A DNA stretch of 64,000 bases from Sparassis latifolia (taxonomy: Eukaryota > Basidiomycota > Agaricomycetes > Polyporales > Sparassidaceae): positions 2,852,001 through 2,916,000 of the forward strand of contig CM031561.1 in NCBI GenBank assembly GCA_018466975.1, in the 5' to 3' direction. Positions within the stretch are counted from its first letter, which is position 1; each line of letters opens with the position of its first letter. A program made the position numbers and the translations under genes. This document shows, one piece after another, positions 21,700-33,800 of the stretch. A model generated the notes under the pieces. The model worked only from the letters and a program-made list of their open reading frames with translations, had not been told where the DNA came from and ran no database searches.

Positions 21700-22076
21700 T
21701 GTTTTGATCTTCATGCTAGGATTATCCCTAGTTAATCCTCAGTTAATCCTTTAGATTCACCCTCCTTTATGTTGCTTAATATGAAGGATAATTCATACTT
21801 TATATATGGATGATCTCTATTGTGTGATAACTCTGAGAGATAAGTGAAGATAATCCTGGATGATCTCAAGGGATTACATGATCACTCAGGGGATTATCTT
21901 GGGATAAGAAGTGGATGATCTGAGGATAATCCTGGATGATCTATGGTTGATACACTCTTCTCAGTGAGAAGGATTATCCACAAATAAACCCTCCCCAGAA
22001 GGGCCTGCCTAATTAGTGGGAAGTTAATCCTTTTTTGTGCTTATTAGCACTAAAGATTATCCTTTATAACTGACAA
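21700..22076. repeat. GATAATCC/GGATTATCC-rich AT-rich block
   Basis: At least seven copies of the core GATAATCC or its complement lie within 380 bp. Two of them sit in the longer direct repeat GATAATCCTGGATGATCT (near 21849 and 21924). No gene is present. It could be a decayed transposon end with binding-site-like repeats, or a simple expansion. Confidence 0.5.
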
Positions 22077-23409
22077 AGATGTATTCCTCCACCATCAGCC
22101 TCTACCACCACCACCACTGTTACTGTTACCATTACCATGCCGACACTACAGTCTGTTCACAGTGGCAATCCTGCCATGGCTTGTCCTGCTCATGGTGTGG
22201 TTCAATGCAGGGACTGTCAGTGCCAGAAAATATTAAAACCACATCAGCCCCTATTGTTTGACAATTCGATTTTCACCATTTGATGCTTTTGCTTTATTCT
22301 TTTCTCTTCCTCAGTGCACTGTCAACTCGGTGCCATGTTCTCTGCATCCAGGAGACTCTGTCTCGATAGGGACTCTGACCAATACATCATTCTTGTGTGA
22401 TGCTTCTCAGTGCCATTCTCTCCTCCCCTGTCGATTTTTTGTTATTCAACTTTCCATTGGCCCCAGTTACATTGGAAGCAATCACCTTCACAAGCCCTCT
22501 TGCAGTACGACATCATCTGTTGTGCACCTTGATTGGTGACCATCTGATGACTGGCCATTATTGGAAGGACATGGATCATGGATCATGAAGGATTGAAGTT
22601 GGAACCAGTGAGTTTGTGAGGGTTGCATTTATATTCATGCAATTTGTGCTGTGGATGACTGGGAAGAATGATGGACTTCATGGCAGGTACTTCAAGGAGA
22701 ACAGATGAATAGCGAGCTTCAGCAGAGCCACAAAAGAACTTTACTTTGCATTACTTTACTTTACTTTACTTTACTTTACCATACATACTTTAGCCGTAGC
22801 TGACGAGGTGCCTTTCTGTACCTAAGCCACGTAGTTGGCGAAGTCAGCTAATTTCATCTGTTTCACCATTTCCTATTCTGCTGCATTCACACCATTTTCA
22901 TCTTTTTGAGTGCATAGGTTAGGCACCTATTCCTCTGCCATCAGTAGTGTCATGGGCAAAACTCCCAGAAGCCCTCACCAAGCACTGGCGAGGTGCAACT
23001 AAAGCCGCCAGGCATGGCGAGGGCTGGCGAGGGCTGGCGAGGCTGGCGAGAGTGGCAAAACTGCAGAAACATCGAAAATTTCACTATACCTATGTCTGGG
23101 GTATCTACAGGCCTAGAGACAACATAAGAAACTGATGTCCCTACATTTTTGCAGACCCTGCAGCTGTATATATAGAAGCCTCCTAGTCCTCACTCAGATG
23201 TACCTTCCAGCTCCAGATATAATCCAGCTGTATAGATTTGAGGAACATCAGGACATGTCACAGTCACAGGGAATAGGTGAACTGGACTGATTTGGAAGTA
23301 TGAGTGCTGAAATTCCATATGTAGGAATTGGAGGCTCAAAAAGATGGGCAGCTACATCACCTGACCGTCACATGGTGTGAGTTTCACCAAGTGAGGGTAT
23401 GGAGGCCAT
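22077..23409. other. no recognised gene; simple repeats
   Basis: Contains a (CTTTA)n run at about 22738-22780 and a GGCGAGGGCT tandem stretch near 23015-23050. No protein family was recognised on either strand. Confidence 0.4.
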
Positions 23410-23645
23410 TTGGTTACAGTTCATTTAGGGACAGATGCCGTGATGCCAATGTATGGTTCATCCAGGAGACCTCAGTCACCCTCTACATGCACTAGTATTT
23501 TTCCTTAGCACCTGCCATTCATCCCGCACATCGTGCGCACTGTGCGTCAGCTCGAGCTCATCGTTGCTGATGATGAGCTCCACTACATGCTTAAAACATT
23601 CCCCTAAATATTTTCATTCCACTAATTATCATGTACATGGCAAAT
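23410..23645 (+). repeat. dispersed repeat, copy A
   Basis: About 235 bp that match 50310-50560 in inverted orientation. Shared words include GGACAGATGCCGTGATGCC, CAGGAGACCTCAGTCACC, AGTATTTTTCCTTAGCACC and CCCCTAAATATTTTCATTC. Copy A lacks about 16 bp near 23450 relative to copy B. Probably a fragment of an older transposon or gene family. A conceptual frame reads VRQLELIVADDELHYM. Confidence 0.75.
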
Positions 23646-24008
23646 ATTCAATAGATGACCTGGTTCAAGAGGCTATGCAGTTATGAGTACCTGGCCATGT
23701 CCCTGACTGTGCAAGTGTTCTTTGAATGAGTTGACAATGGATCGGAGATATCGAGTTGGGATGCAGCAGCATGTGATTGTTCGAGATGATGGAGTGCGGC
23801 ATGAGCTAGGGATGGTCGAGGTCGCGGCCGCGTGACTATATGATGTGCAAGCCTGCATACTATCTGACACCCGAGGTTAGACACAGTCCTGTCTTTGTGC
23901 GATATATTTGCTAACAGTGAAGGGACGCATAGCATGCTGAGATAGGAATCACATCCACATCAGCAGTCTCACATTTCGGAGATACCACAGGATGCTACAC
24001 AACGGACC

Positions 24009-25003
24009 CTAGTCCGACAGCAATTGGAAGCTGGTTATCGGAGGAGGGAATGCTACAAGCCTGAACACTATTTCTAACTCCTCAACTATGATCCGCAACC
24101 ATCTCAAAATACCATCCGCCAACTCGCATCTACCGGTGATCCCATGCATGACATCATACAGTTTGTGGGCCACATTGCACAATGTCTCAACCCGAAGGTG
24201 CAAGGTTCCTGATGGCAATAAAATAAAACTAAGAAACACGATTTCAGGGAAAGGGGGGATAGGACAACTGCACATCAATGTCAGGGAGACCATCCAGTGG
24301 GTGACCCAAACCAAAGTCCTCGTGGACAGTGGGGTCATCATACAGAATGCGCGCAGTCAAACCACAAGGGATGACAGTGGGAAGGTGGTCAGCAATCTGA
24401 GGGACCATCCGACAGCCGGCTTCCACAGTGCGAGCCATCACAAGATGTATTTCCACTTGGGCAAGGACAGGAATATCGTGCGGAAGGGGTAGGATGATCC
24501 CCACACTGGCCACTTCGAACTGGGCTTGGACCATGAAGACCTGAGGGATGTGTGAGGTCTGGACAGCGAAGGAGCATATGCTCACAGGAGCCTCACCAGC
24601 AGGATGTGCATCTGGACTGCCCATGCTTTCCACAGGATCAGATCGAAGGGCTCGGTAAAGATCTCAATGCAAGAGCTTCTGCGAGAGTGTATTTGTGAAG
24701 GATGATGCTGGCGTCCATAAATGGGAGATTGAGTTCAGGATGGGAAATATGCCTTCGAGGTGGGCGGGTGTTTATTAGGCACTCGGGCAGGCCCGGTGAT
24801 GGACGATCTCTCAGATTGACTAGGAGCATGAGGGGACAGGATTGCGAGATATGGTGTGATGAGCAGCGATTCAGTGGGGTGATTGCTAAGCAGATGTGGG
24901 CAGTATCGGGAGGGCAGGAAAGGTCCAGTTTAAGTATGATGGCAGGGGAAGAGGTCAGGGTAGAACCCACCATCCCAAAAGGTACGCTTGCAAAAAGCCT
25001 CAT
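24009..25003 (-). pseudogene. unrecognised broken gene
   Basis: Three overlapping minus-strand open stretches (25003-24638, 24633-24244, 24341-24009) with protein-like composition. Examples are VASVGIILPLPHDIPVLAQV and IPCGLTARILYDDPTVHEDF. The general look is a beta-rich domain, but I do not recognise the family. Frame changes suggest decay. Confidence 0.3.
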
Positions 25004-25305
25004 TCACATTCCCATCCCATCCAGTTAGTGCGTCTTTGGGCAGTCTTGCGTTTGTGCATTTTCTGGGCAGTCTTGCATTTCCGCATTTCAGCGTTCTCCT
25101 TAGAGCAGTGCGACTTTACTCTGATGCATTTCCAGCAATTATTGCGACTACAGAGATTTTCCTAGCTACATTTTTGGGCTACCCATCTCATACCTCTGAA
25201 ATAGACTCTTCTCCTTCATTGCATCTCAGACCCCATGCGAACTTGATTCTGCTCGTACTCCACCTTTCTGGCTTGCAATGGAACTACAATCTCGTCAACG
25301 GTGTT

Positions 25306-25386
25306 CACAGACTGTGGAGAGCTTCTATATCCTGTGGAGAGATTCTATATCCTGTGAAGAGCTTCTATATCCTGTGGAGAACTATT
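25306..25386. repeat. 24-bp tandem repeat, about 3 units
   Basis: Unit TGTGGAGAGCTTCTATATCC plus surrounding bases, three imperfect copies with CTTCTATATCCTGTG junctions. Confidence 0.7.
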
Positions 25387-25502
25387 GGAGATAGGCGATG
25401 GTGGGAGCATGGCTGGGCTGTTTTTGAGGTGATCGAGAGGGAGGCAAAGATACCGAGTGGCTTCACCAGTCTGTCATCCATTGAAGAGTCGCCTGCATGG
25501 TG

Positions 25503-25787
25503 CTAAGTGCTCCAGGTGATCAATACTCCTGAACACGATCGGCAATGGCAGGCATGACCATTCTGACCATTTCCCTCAGAAGAGAACACCACTATGCTGC
25601 ACTTGTCATTTGCCCTAGGTACATCCAAACCGGGTTTCACTGTGAAGAAATTGGTTGGCCTGAACAGCAAATGGATGTGCTCAATGGGCATGATGGGCCA
25701 ATCCTCTGGTCTTGGGATATGCGTGATACCTATTGCAATCACAGAGTCAAGAGCAAGCAGTGCACACGTGAACAGGGAAGAATACAC
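25503..25787 (-). CDS. unrecognised open stretch
   Basis: 94 codons, minus strand, with RPEDWPIMPIEHIHLLFRPT and VKPGLDVPRANDK. The composition suggests real coding sequence, but no family was recognised. No intact start or neighbour supports a full gene. Confidence 0.25.
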   Translation of the reverse strand: MYSSLFTCALLALDSVIAIGITHIPRPEDWPIMPIEHIHLLFRPTNFFTVKPGLDVPRANDKCSIVVFSSEGNGQNGHACHCRSCSGVLITWST

Positions 25788-26087
25788 CCACAGCGAGGAA
25801 CAGCACGAGGTCCTACATGGCTTTCCTCACTCTGCATCCACTTCGCCAATGAGTTCTCTGGCTCACCTCTTGTCTGCAGCATATACTTGCACGACGGCCA
25901 CATCCGCCATGCTGTGTGAGCTGTCCCTGCATTCCTCCTCGCTTGCCGGGCACTCTCATGGTCATCACTCTCAGTAGTGAATTCAGACGAGATGTCGCAC
26001 TTCAGAGGGTTACAATGACTGAGGTATAAAGGAATCGTTCTAGTTGGACCCTGGGTGTGACGAGAAACTGCCCCAAGAAGCCGTGAG

Positions 26088-26220
26088 AAGGAAATTTCAA
26101 TACAAAATTTGTATGGGACACCTAGGGTTAGGGTTCACTCTGGTAACAAAGTTACTTACTGCTCTGCTTACTTGTTTATAATTTGCATTCAGTCGGACTG
26201 CGAAATTTTTGTATTGAAAA
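26088..26220. repeat. short inverted-repeat pair, possible MITE
   Basis: TTTCAATACAAAATTTG (26094-26110) and its near-complement AAATTTTTGTATTGAAA (26202-26218) enclose about 90 bp. No target duplication was confirmed. Confidence 0.45.
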
Positions 26221-27134
26221 CCGGCATGACTTGGCCAAACATTGCCCAACATAGCTGATAAGATCTTTATCTTATCTGTTCGCCCTCACTACTTACTCTT
26301 CTTGCACCTTTCTTCACTCTATAGTCATCTGTTTATCCATTTAATGGCATCTCTAGGCAGCAAATTTAGTATGTATTTTTATGAGAATAAAATAATAGAT
26401 ATTCTCACTTACTTTATCTTCTTTAGCTGCTTCTATATATCAAATTGACAGTGATGTCGAGATTTACCTTTTCTCTTCTAACTCTAAGGAACACATTATA
26501 TTTGTCTGTTGTATAGTCATTAGTAGTTACAATTCCTGGTGTACAAAGAAATTATTCTTTGCAGGATGAGCCTTTCACCAACTTGACAATCATTCACTTT
26601 TTCTGGCAGTCACCAGAGGTTGGTGCATTATAGTTAGTGAAATGAGGGAAGAACACAGTAATTCTAAGATGTAGACATCAGTATTATTAAAATCTATGCA
26701 TAACATAGTTCAGAATACTCTCTTAAACCAAGTAAATCTGAGTAAAACTGGCTGAGATACCTTAATTTTGAATTAGGATGCTCAGCCTAAAGTGTAGAAA
26801 AATTGTAAAAAGTCCAATTAAATTGTGGAACAACCTCATAATGTACATGTACATGTTAGATACAGCGTCTTATTTATTACATGCAGTACACATTGAAGAA
26901 ACAAGCAGGAGTGAGAGAAAACAGAGAAAATGAATTGTAGCACTGCAGGAAGTGAATATAATGTTCTGAGAGTGATACTGTCAGATTCAGCTTAAAAATA
27001 TGGTCAGAATGCCTACTGGGTTCATCAAAATCTGAGCAGAATTGAGTGAACCACAAGCCTTGCAAGTTTGGCTGGAAGTACTTCCAGTCACACTTGTCAC
27101 TTGTCACTCGAGTTTCACGCCACAGTGCCTATTT
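26221..27134. other. AT-rich DNA, no gene seen
   Basis: No ORF of note or recognised element. Base composition is clearly more AT-rich than the left half of the window, and this continues to the minisatellite at 27760. Confidence 0.45.
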
Positions 27135-27208
27135 GGGCATTAGTGAGACGACAAAAACTCGCGCTGCATCATGTGGCAGCACGAGTTTTGGTCGTCTCGT
27201 TAACGCCC
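27135..27208. repeat. long imperfect hairpin, 33-bp arms
   Basis: Left arm 27135-27167 (GGGCATTAGTGAGACGACAA, then AAACTCGCGCTGC) pairs with 27176-27208, leaving a loop of 8 bases. Five mismatches by eye; four of them are transitions. It could be the remnant of a foldback element. Confidence 0.75.
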
Positions 27209-27759
27209 ATGTGACACGTGACTTGTGGCTGGAGCAAACACTTAGAATAAAATCCAGAAAAATCGCACAAATACCAGGAAATTTGTGACATGATGTAAGG
27301 TCTTTAGAAACTCATACTAGCAGGCCACTTTAGTGGTAACTAGGCAGTCTTGTAGGTCATTCTAAGGTTCTTACAAACTAATACTAGAGGGTGTACTAGA
27401 ATTCAATAAATGGCATAATGAGACATTACAGAAGGCTTACTAAACATTACTAGACACACTAGGAGTCAATATAACACTTTGTAGGGTATTGTAAGGCCCT
27501 TATCAACTATTGTAAGCATCTTACAAAGTGATACCAGGTGACATTTTCAGACTATTCTAAACTCATTACAAACTGATACTAAAGAGCATATTAGGACCTG
27601 GCATAATAGATTATTGTTGACTTACTGAATATTGCTACACAATATACTCAGAGTCAGTAGACGGCTTTGTAAACTATTGTAAGGTCCTTCTAAACTTACA
27701 CTACGGACTATCACAGAATATTGTAGGACACTTACTAGACACAATTAGATAGGATACTA

Positions 27760-28361
27760 TGTTTTGTAGTGATTCTTATAGGCATCTTTGCAACAGTTTC
27801 TAGTGCCATTTTTTGTAGTCATTCTTATAGACCCATTTGTAACACTTTCTAGTGTTATTTTTTGTAGTCATTCTTATAGGCTCATTAGTAACAGTTTCTA
27901 GGGTCATTTTTATAGTCATTTTTATAGGCACATTTGTAACAGTTTCTAGTGTCATTTTTTGTAGTCATTCTTATAGGCACTTATGTAACAGTTTCTAGTG
28001 TCATTTTTTGTGGTGGTTCTTATAGGCACATTTGTAACAGTTTCTAGTGTCATTTTTGTAATGATTCTTATAGGCACATATGTAACACTTTCTAGTGTTA
28101 TTTTTGATAGCAGTTCTTATAGACACATTGGTAACATGTTTTTGTAATGATTGTTGTAAACACATTAGTAACAGTTTCTAGGATCTTTGTTTGTAGTGAT
28201 TCTTGTAGACACATTTGTAACAGTTTCTAGAGTCAATTGTTTTAGTGATTCTTGTAGACATGTTGATAACAGTTTTTGTAGTGATTCTTGTATGCACATT
28301 TGTAACAGTTTCTAGGGTCATTTTTTGTAGTGATCCTTATAGACACATTTGTAACAGTTTT
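27760..28361 (+). repeat. minisatellite, about 49-bp units, left part
   Basis: About 12 degenerate units of GTAGTGATTCTTATAGGCAC followed by ATTTGTAACAGTTTCTAGGGTCATTTTTT (split at the comma-free point for length). The array continues in the same orientation at 42685 on the far side of the KDZ element. The 27280-27760 flank is AT-rich and weakly repetitive. Confidence 0.85.
28354..28361. repeat. 8-bp target site duplication (left)
   Basis: ACAGTTTT directly before the element terminus CACTTCAGGG. It is repeated at 42685-42692. An 8-bp duplication is the length I recall for Zisupton-type elements. Confidence 0.85.
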
Positions 28362-29089
28362 CACTTCAGGGTACCCTTTATCCCTAGCTCTTAGCAACAA
28401 GATCTTCTATAGTATGTCATAGCTAAGAGCTTCCTAAGTGTCAGACTGACCATGGTACCTACATAAGTCCCATGGCTGTGTCAGGGAAGTACATGATGCA
28501 GGGAAGACCACAGAGGCTTAGTACTTAGGCAAATCCCATAGCTATTGTTCTTGGCCCTGTATTGTCCCATTGCCACAGGACCTCCATGGATTTTCCTGGG
28601 CCTTGTCACCAGTCACATGGTGGCAGAGGTCAGTATGGAGCTCCCATTTATTATTTTCCAGCAAAAGCTGCAGCTATTACTGCCACTAGAACAGTGTGCA
28701 TATGATACATCCCCTTATTCACTGAGGCAACAAGCATCTGGAATATGATAGATCATAAATGCAGGTCACTGACAGTTAACCAGAGGTACAGGCCTTGGCT
28801 ATCTGGTTCAATTGCCTCACTGATTCAGAGATAAAAGCTTGCAATAAATGAATGGCAGATTGAATAGGCCAAGTGCCAGAGAATTTGTGATTATATAAAA
28901 TTACAACAACCATGTAGCTAGCATATAGGACATACCAGCAACCATGTCAGCAGTACCCTTAGTTATTGCAATGATCCTGAACATTATTGAGTCAGTATTC
29001 AGAACAATGTGAATGAAACCAATGTGATTGTACTTCAATGCAATATTGTAACAATAGTGATTGCTGCCCTTCTTCTTCTACTTGCCTTG

Positions 29090-29505
29090 CGAACATGAGC
29101 TCTTGGTGATTATTCATATTCATCTCAAGGCCCCATTATCATTGGCAAAAAGACTAGCCTTGCAAACACGAGCTCTTGGTGATTATTCATATCCATCTCA
29201 AGGCCCCCATTATTATTGGCAAAAGACTAGCCTTGCAAACATGAGCTCTTGGTGATTATTCATATCCATCTCAAGGCCCCCATTATTATTGGCAAAAGAC
29301 TAGCCTTGCAAACATCAGCTCTTGGTGATTATTCATATCCATCTTAAGCCCCGATTATCATTGGCAAAAGACTAGCCTTGCAAACATGAGCTCTTGGTGA
29401 TTATTCATATCCATCTCAAGCCTCGATTATCATTGGCAAAAGACTAGCCTTGTAAACATGAGCTCTTGGTGATTATTCATATCCATCTCAAGGCCTCGAT
29501 TATCA
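29090..29505 (+). repeat. 73-bp subterminal array, 6 units
   Basis: Units contain GAGCTCTTGGTGATTATTC at about 29099, 29171, 29243, 29315 (variant CAGCTCTTGG), 29388 and 29461. The right arm has four. Confidence 0.85.
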
Positions 29506-29509
29506 TCCA

Positions 29510-30545
29510 CAATGAGTCATGCGAGGGACCTGCAGATATAATGAGAGTTCCTGCAAGCTCAGTCATGGGAGATACAACACTCCCATCCGCGCCTACAGAT
29601 GTCCCTCTGGGTCATGTGAGGGACCTACAGATACAATGGGAGTTCCCGTAAGGTCAGTCATGGGAGATACAACACTCTCGACCAGGCCTACGGGTGTTCC
29701 ATAGGGTCATACAAGGGACCTACAGATATAATGGGAGTTCCCACAAGGTCAGTCGTGGGAGATACAACACTTTCATCCAGGCTTGTGGATGTCCCTCTGG
29801 GTCATATTATGGATTTTCAGGTCAGTGGTGGGAGATACAACACATCCATCCAGGCCTACGGATGTCCCTCTGGGTCATGCGAGGGACCTACAGATACAAT
29901 GGGAGTTCCTGCAAGGTTAGTCGTGGGAGATACAACACTCCCATCCAGGCCTACGGGTGTCCCACTGGGTCATATCATAGATTTCCAGATCAGTGGTGGG
30001 AGATTCAACACACCTGTCCAGGTCTACAGATGTCCCACTGGGTCATGTGAGGGACCTACAGATATAATGGGAGTTCCTGCAAGCTCAGTCATGGGAGATA
30101 CAACACTCCTGTCCACGCCTACGGGTGTCCCACGGGGTCATATAAGGGACCTACAGATATAATGGGAGTTCCCACAAGGTCAGTCATGGGAGATACAACA
30201 CTCCCGTCCACGCCTATGGGTGTCCCACGGGGTCATATAAGGGACCTACAGATATAATGGGAGTTCCCACAAGGTCAGTCATGGGAGATACAACACTCCC
30301 GTCCAGGCCTACGGGTGTCCCACAGGGTCATACAAGGGACCTACAGATATAATGGGAGTTCCTCCAAGGTCAGTCGTGGGAGATACAACACTCCCGTCCA
30401 GGCTTGTGGATGTCCTGCTGGGTCATGCGATGGACCTAGAAATATAATGAGAGTTCCCACTAGCTCAGTCATGGGAGATACAACCCTTCTGTCCAGGCCT
30501 ACGGATGTCCCACTGGGTCATGTCATGGATTTCCAGATGTGCCTG
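29510..30545 (+). repeat. inner TIR array, about 93-bp units, 11 units
   Basis: Each unit has GGGACCTACAGATATAATGG, GGAGATACAACAC and GTCCCNCTGGGTCAT-like words. Units 4 and 6 are short variants with ATGGATTTTCAGGTCAGTGG- and ATAGATTTCCAGATCAGTGG-type joints. Unit 8 repeats unit 9 and is missing from the right arm. Confidence 0.85.
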
Positions 30546-30854
30546 GATCTCTCTCCTGGTTCTCCCAGGGATATACAGCAATATTGTCCAACGTCATGGA
30601 CATCTCTATGGGCTATATCTGGGAGATGGAAACAAACACGGAGCTCCTACCTAGTTCTACATGAGAGGTACAGCATCCCCGCCTAATACCGTGGATGTTC
30701 CCGTGGGTCATATGAGGGAGTTATGATGATGAGCTTGGACAAGACATCACCGATAAATGCTTATCAATGAAAACTATGTACAAGATTTTATTGATAAGTC
30801 CAAGAAAAATACATGAGAAAAGTTCTGATAACTATTTATTTAGCCACCAACTGT

Positions 30855-33800
30855 TTAATAGTTGTCATACCTGTCCTCTGCATCATCGTCGACATCAAAC
30901 AAGCTCCCTGTGTCATTTTCATACCCATCATTATAGCTACCTTCTTCGAAGACCGGTGGCGGAGGACGTTGACGGTGGTAAGTAACTTCAGTTCTTTGAG
31001 ACCTGTGTGAGGCGCCACCACGGCGTGTCTGCGAAGGGTCAGAAGGACCAGCACCAACTGTGCGCGAGGGGCCTGCAGATGGCCTGGACCCAGATGCACG
31101 TGAGGACTTATCACCGCGGTGGTGCCGGCTGCCATCTGCACCAACGAAGTCCTGCATGGGATAGGATGACTGCTGTGATGCAGGTGCATGAGGAGCATGA
31201 GGCAGATCATGAGGACAGTGTCCGGATTGACCGTGGCTTTGGGGCGGGCATGAGGAGTATTGATCTGCAGATGAAAATGGAACATGGCCATCGTACGAGC
31301 CACCTGATGGAACTCGAGGTTGACCAGGTCCAACGAGAGCATTGAAAGGTCGAAGCTGTTGGAGATGCCGAGCTGACGGGAATGGTTGGCCAGGAGGCGC
31401 GGCACGGTCAGAGCCCCCTGTCATCCGAACGACATTGAGATTATTGTTGCGAGCAGGAGGGCGGGCATTGTCGTAAGTACTATAGTCTTGCGAATATTGA
31501 GGAATGCGTCTGGTATCGTGTCCACGAGCAGGCAGCAAGGTAAGATGATGGGAATTATGATCGCGTGAGGGTGGACAAGTCGACCAACTCTCGCTGTCTT
31601 GAGCACTCCATGGCTTGCAACCATGCACATCGTTCGTCACTGCGACGATCTCTTCATAGCTGTCGGATTCGTCAGAGGAAGCTTCGCGACAATGCTTGCA
31701 GGGCGGTGCGACATCGGTATCACTGGCTCTGAGGGGAGCCACTTTGCTAGTCTTAGAGGGCAATTTTCGCATTGGCAAGGCGACCAGAGGGGGCATCTCT
31801 TCGGGTTCGAATGATGATGGTGCACTCTTGGGGGTAGATTGGCGATGCTTACTTTTCACAGGAGCTACGAGACGCGTGACCTTTGCCCACTCGGCAAGAT
31901 TACGCACTACCCTCAGCCTGTTGCCCTTGGTGTCCTTCACCAGCAGGATGATACCCTTGCGTAGATCGTCGTCAGGTAAGTCCATGTCATCTTCTTGCAG
32001 TCAGGTAAGTAATGAGCGGCACGAAGTTGACATAAAAAATACATACCTGTACTCCACTGTACAATGTGAGGTATAGGGATCTTCGTGCTCCCTTTCAGCT
32101 GCATCTCAATGTACTTTTCAGTCAGAACCTTCAAGTCAGCAGCATTCACGCCCCTGAACTCGAAGTCAGGTCCAGGGGCGAGAATAGCCGGTGGCCAGTC
32201 GATGATACACAGCTTGTACGTTGACGCGGTTTTCAGCCACTCCTTCCAGTGAACACATTTTGTGGCAGCCTCTTCGAATTTTTCTGGGAACTCGAGGTAA
32301 GTACACTAACATTGAAAGCAACTTGGGAACATACACAAATTCTCCTGCATCATGGCCGTGAAGACTCGCCGAAAGCGATCGCGCGGTGCTTCATTGGGCT
32401 GAACTTTGACATCGATCTGGCCGAACAAGGCCGGCAGTGAGAAACCTTCTTGATTAAGTCAAACCGCCCTGAGAAAGATTTAGTTCGAACACCATAGCAA
32501 AGAGGACAAAATGATAACTTATTTGATGGTCATGCTGAGGTCGTCGACAAGCTTGCGCACATCAAATTGATTGATTTCAATCAATTTCTTTACCGCAGAT
32601 GACCCGCCGAAAATTGCGGACGTCTGACGATCAGCTGCATCGGTCCCCATATACAAGATGGCCCCCACAACCTCCACGTCGGCCAGGTTGCGATATGAAG
32701 AGGCCTACCAGGGTAGATTAGTCCCGAGCAATATAATAAAGCTGCATGGTGGACGAACCAGTGCAGTGAACTGATCTTTGGCACTCAGCATTCGAGTGGT
32801 AACAGACCTCATAGAATACGTGCTCAGGCTTGGATCCTTCTCCATTGACTGACAGAAGTCAAGGATCAGCTTCAAGACCAGAGCGCATTGCTCATCATCT
32901 CAAGAGTCGACGTCTTTGAACAATTTCTTATATGCCACATTGATCTCTTGCATGTACTCTGCAGAGGGAACTGTCGAATTCAGCAAGTTAGAACGGTGCA
33001 TGAGCATGATAACAACAATGAAAGCTCTCACCATTCTCTGCCTTAGGATGGTGATAAGAATACCATTGCTGGAACTTGTTGGCAGGATTGGTGGTGCGAG
33101 AGGCCTTGAAAGCCAATCCGGCATGGATAAGTACATCCCGAGTGTGCTTGCCATACTTGCGTGCAAGCCCCTCTGCTTCGTGCATAACAGCCTCTCCGAA
33201 AGCAGACAGAGCTGTCCTTGCTTCCCTGGAGAATGGACCAGAAGTCTTCGGCCAATTGATATCACCAGCTGTGGCCTCTCCTTCCTCAATTTCCTCGTCA
33301 TCTTCCTCCACGGCACACTGCTTCCCCTTATTGCGAACAGTTCGGGCGTGGCCAGTTTCATGTACATCTGAATCAGGGACGACATCATCCTCTAACTCTT
33401 CGTTGAGCATCTCATCTTCCTCCTCAGTACTAGCCTCTGCACGGCGTCGAAGTCGACGCTCGTGCCTTATCAGTTCGGTCTTTCTTGTCTCACTGTAGTC
33501 GCTACCCGAGTAGTTGGAGAGTTCAAAATCTACGGATAAATAAGTATTTTGTTAGTGTGAAATGCGTGCGACAAACTCACCTTCTTCATGTTGACTCGTG
33601 GTCACCTCCTGGCTCTCAGGACCACCATGTTCTTCGTCCTCGTGGCCTCCTGCTGCCACCTCGAAGTCAGCATGCCAATCATCAGTGGGCACTCTGTCAT
33701 CCACAACTAATCTGTGAAGACATCGACGCACGACAACATTGTGGGTAGAGTCCTGCTCGTGCTGCACATCACGTAGTCTGGGGACCATCATGGACACCTG

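Larger units (their letters stand above)
28362..30722 (+). repeat. KDZ left terminal inverted repeat
   Basis: About 2361 bp. The outer part (28362-29060) matches 41985-42684 reversed almost base for base. It is followed by six 73-bp units (29090-29500) and eleven units of about 93 bp (29510-30540). The match with the right arm ends around GGGTCATATGAGGGAGTTAT at 30705-30724. Confidence 0.9.

Noticed and set aside
26126..26141. Telomere-like GGGTTAGGGTT
   Set aside because: Only two TTAGGG-like units; far too short for an interstitial telomere block.
27760..30545. CRISPR-like regular arrays
   Set aside because: Units are contiguous degenerate tandem repeats with no unique spacers, in a eukaryotic genome.
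29519..30686. Several open frames with repeated YRYNGSS, MGDTTL and PLGH words
   Set aside because: They are translations of the 93-bp array in the TIR and occur in mirror form in the right arm; no independent sign of coding.
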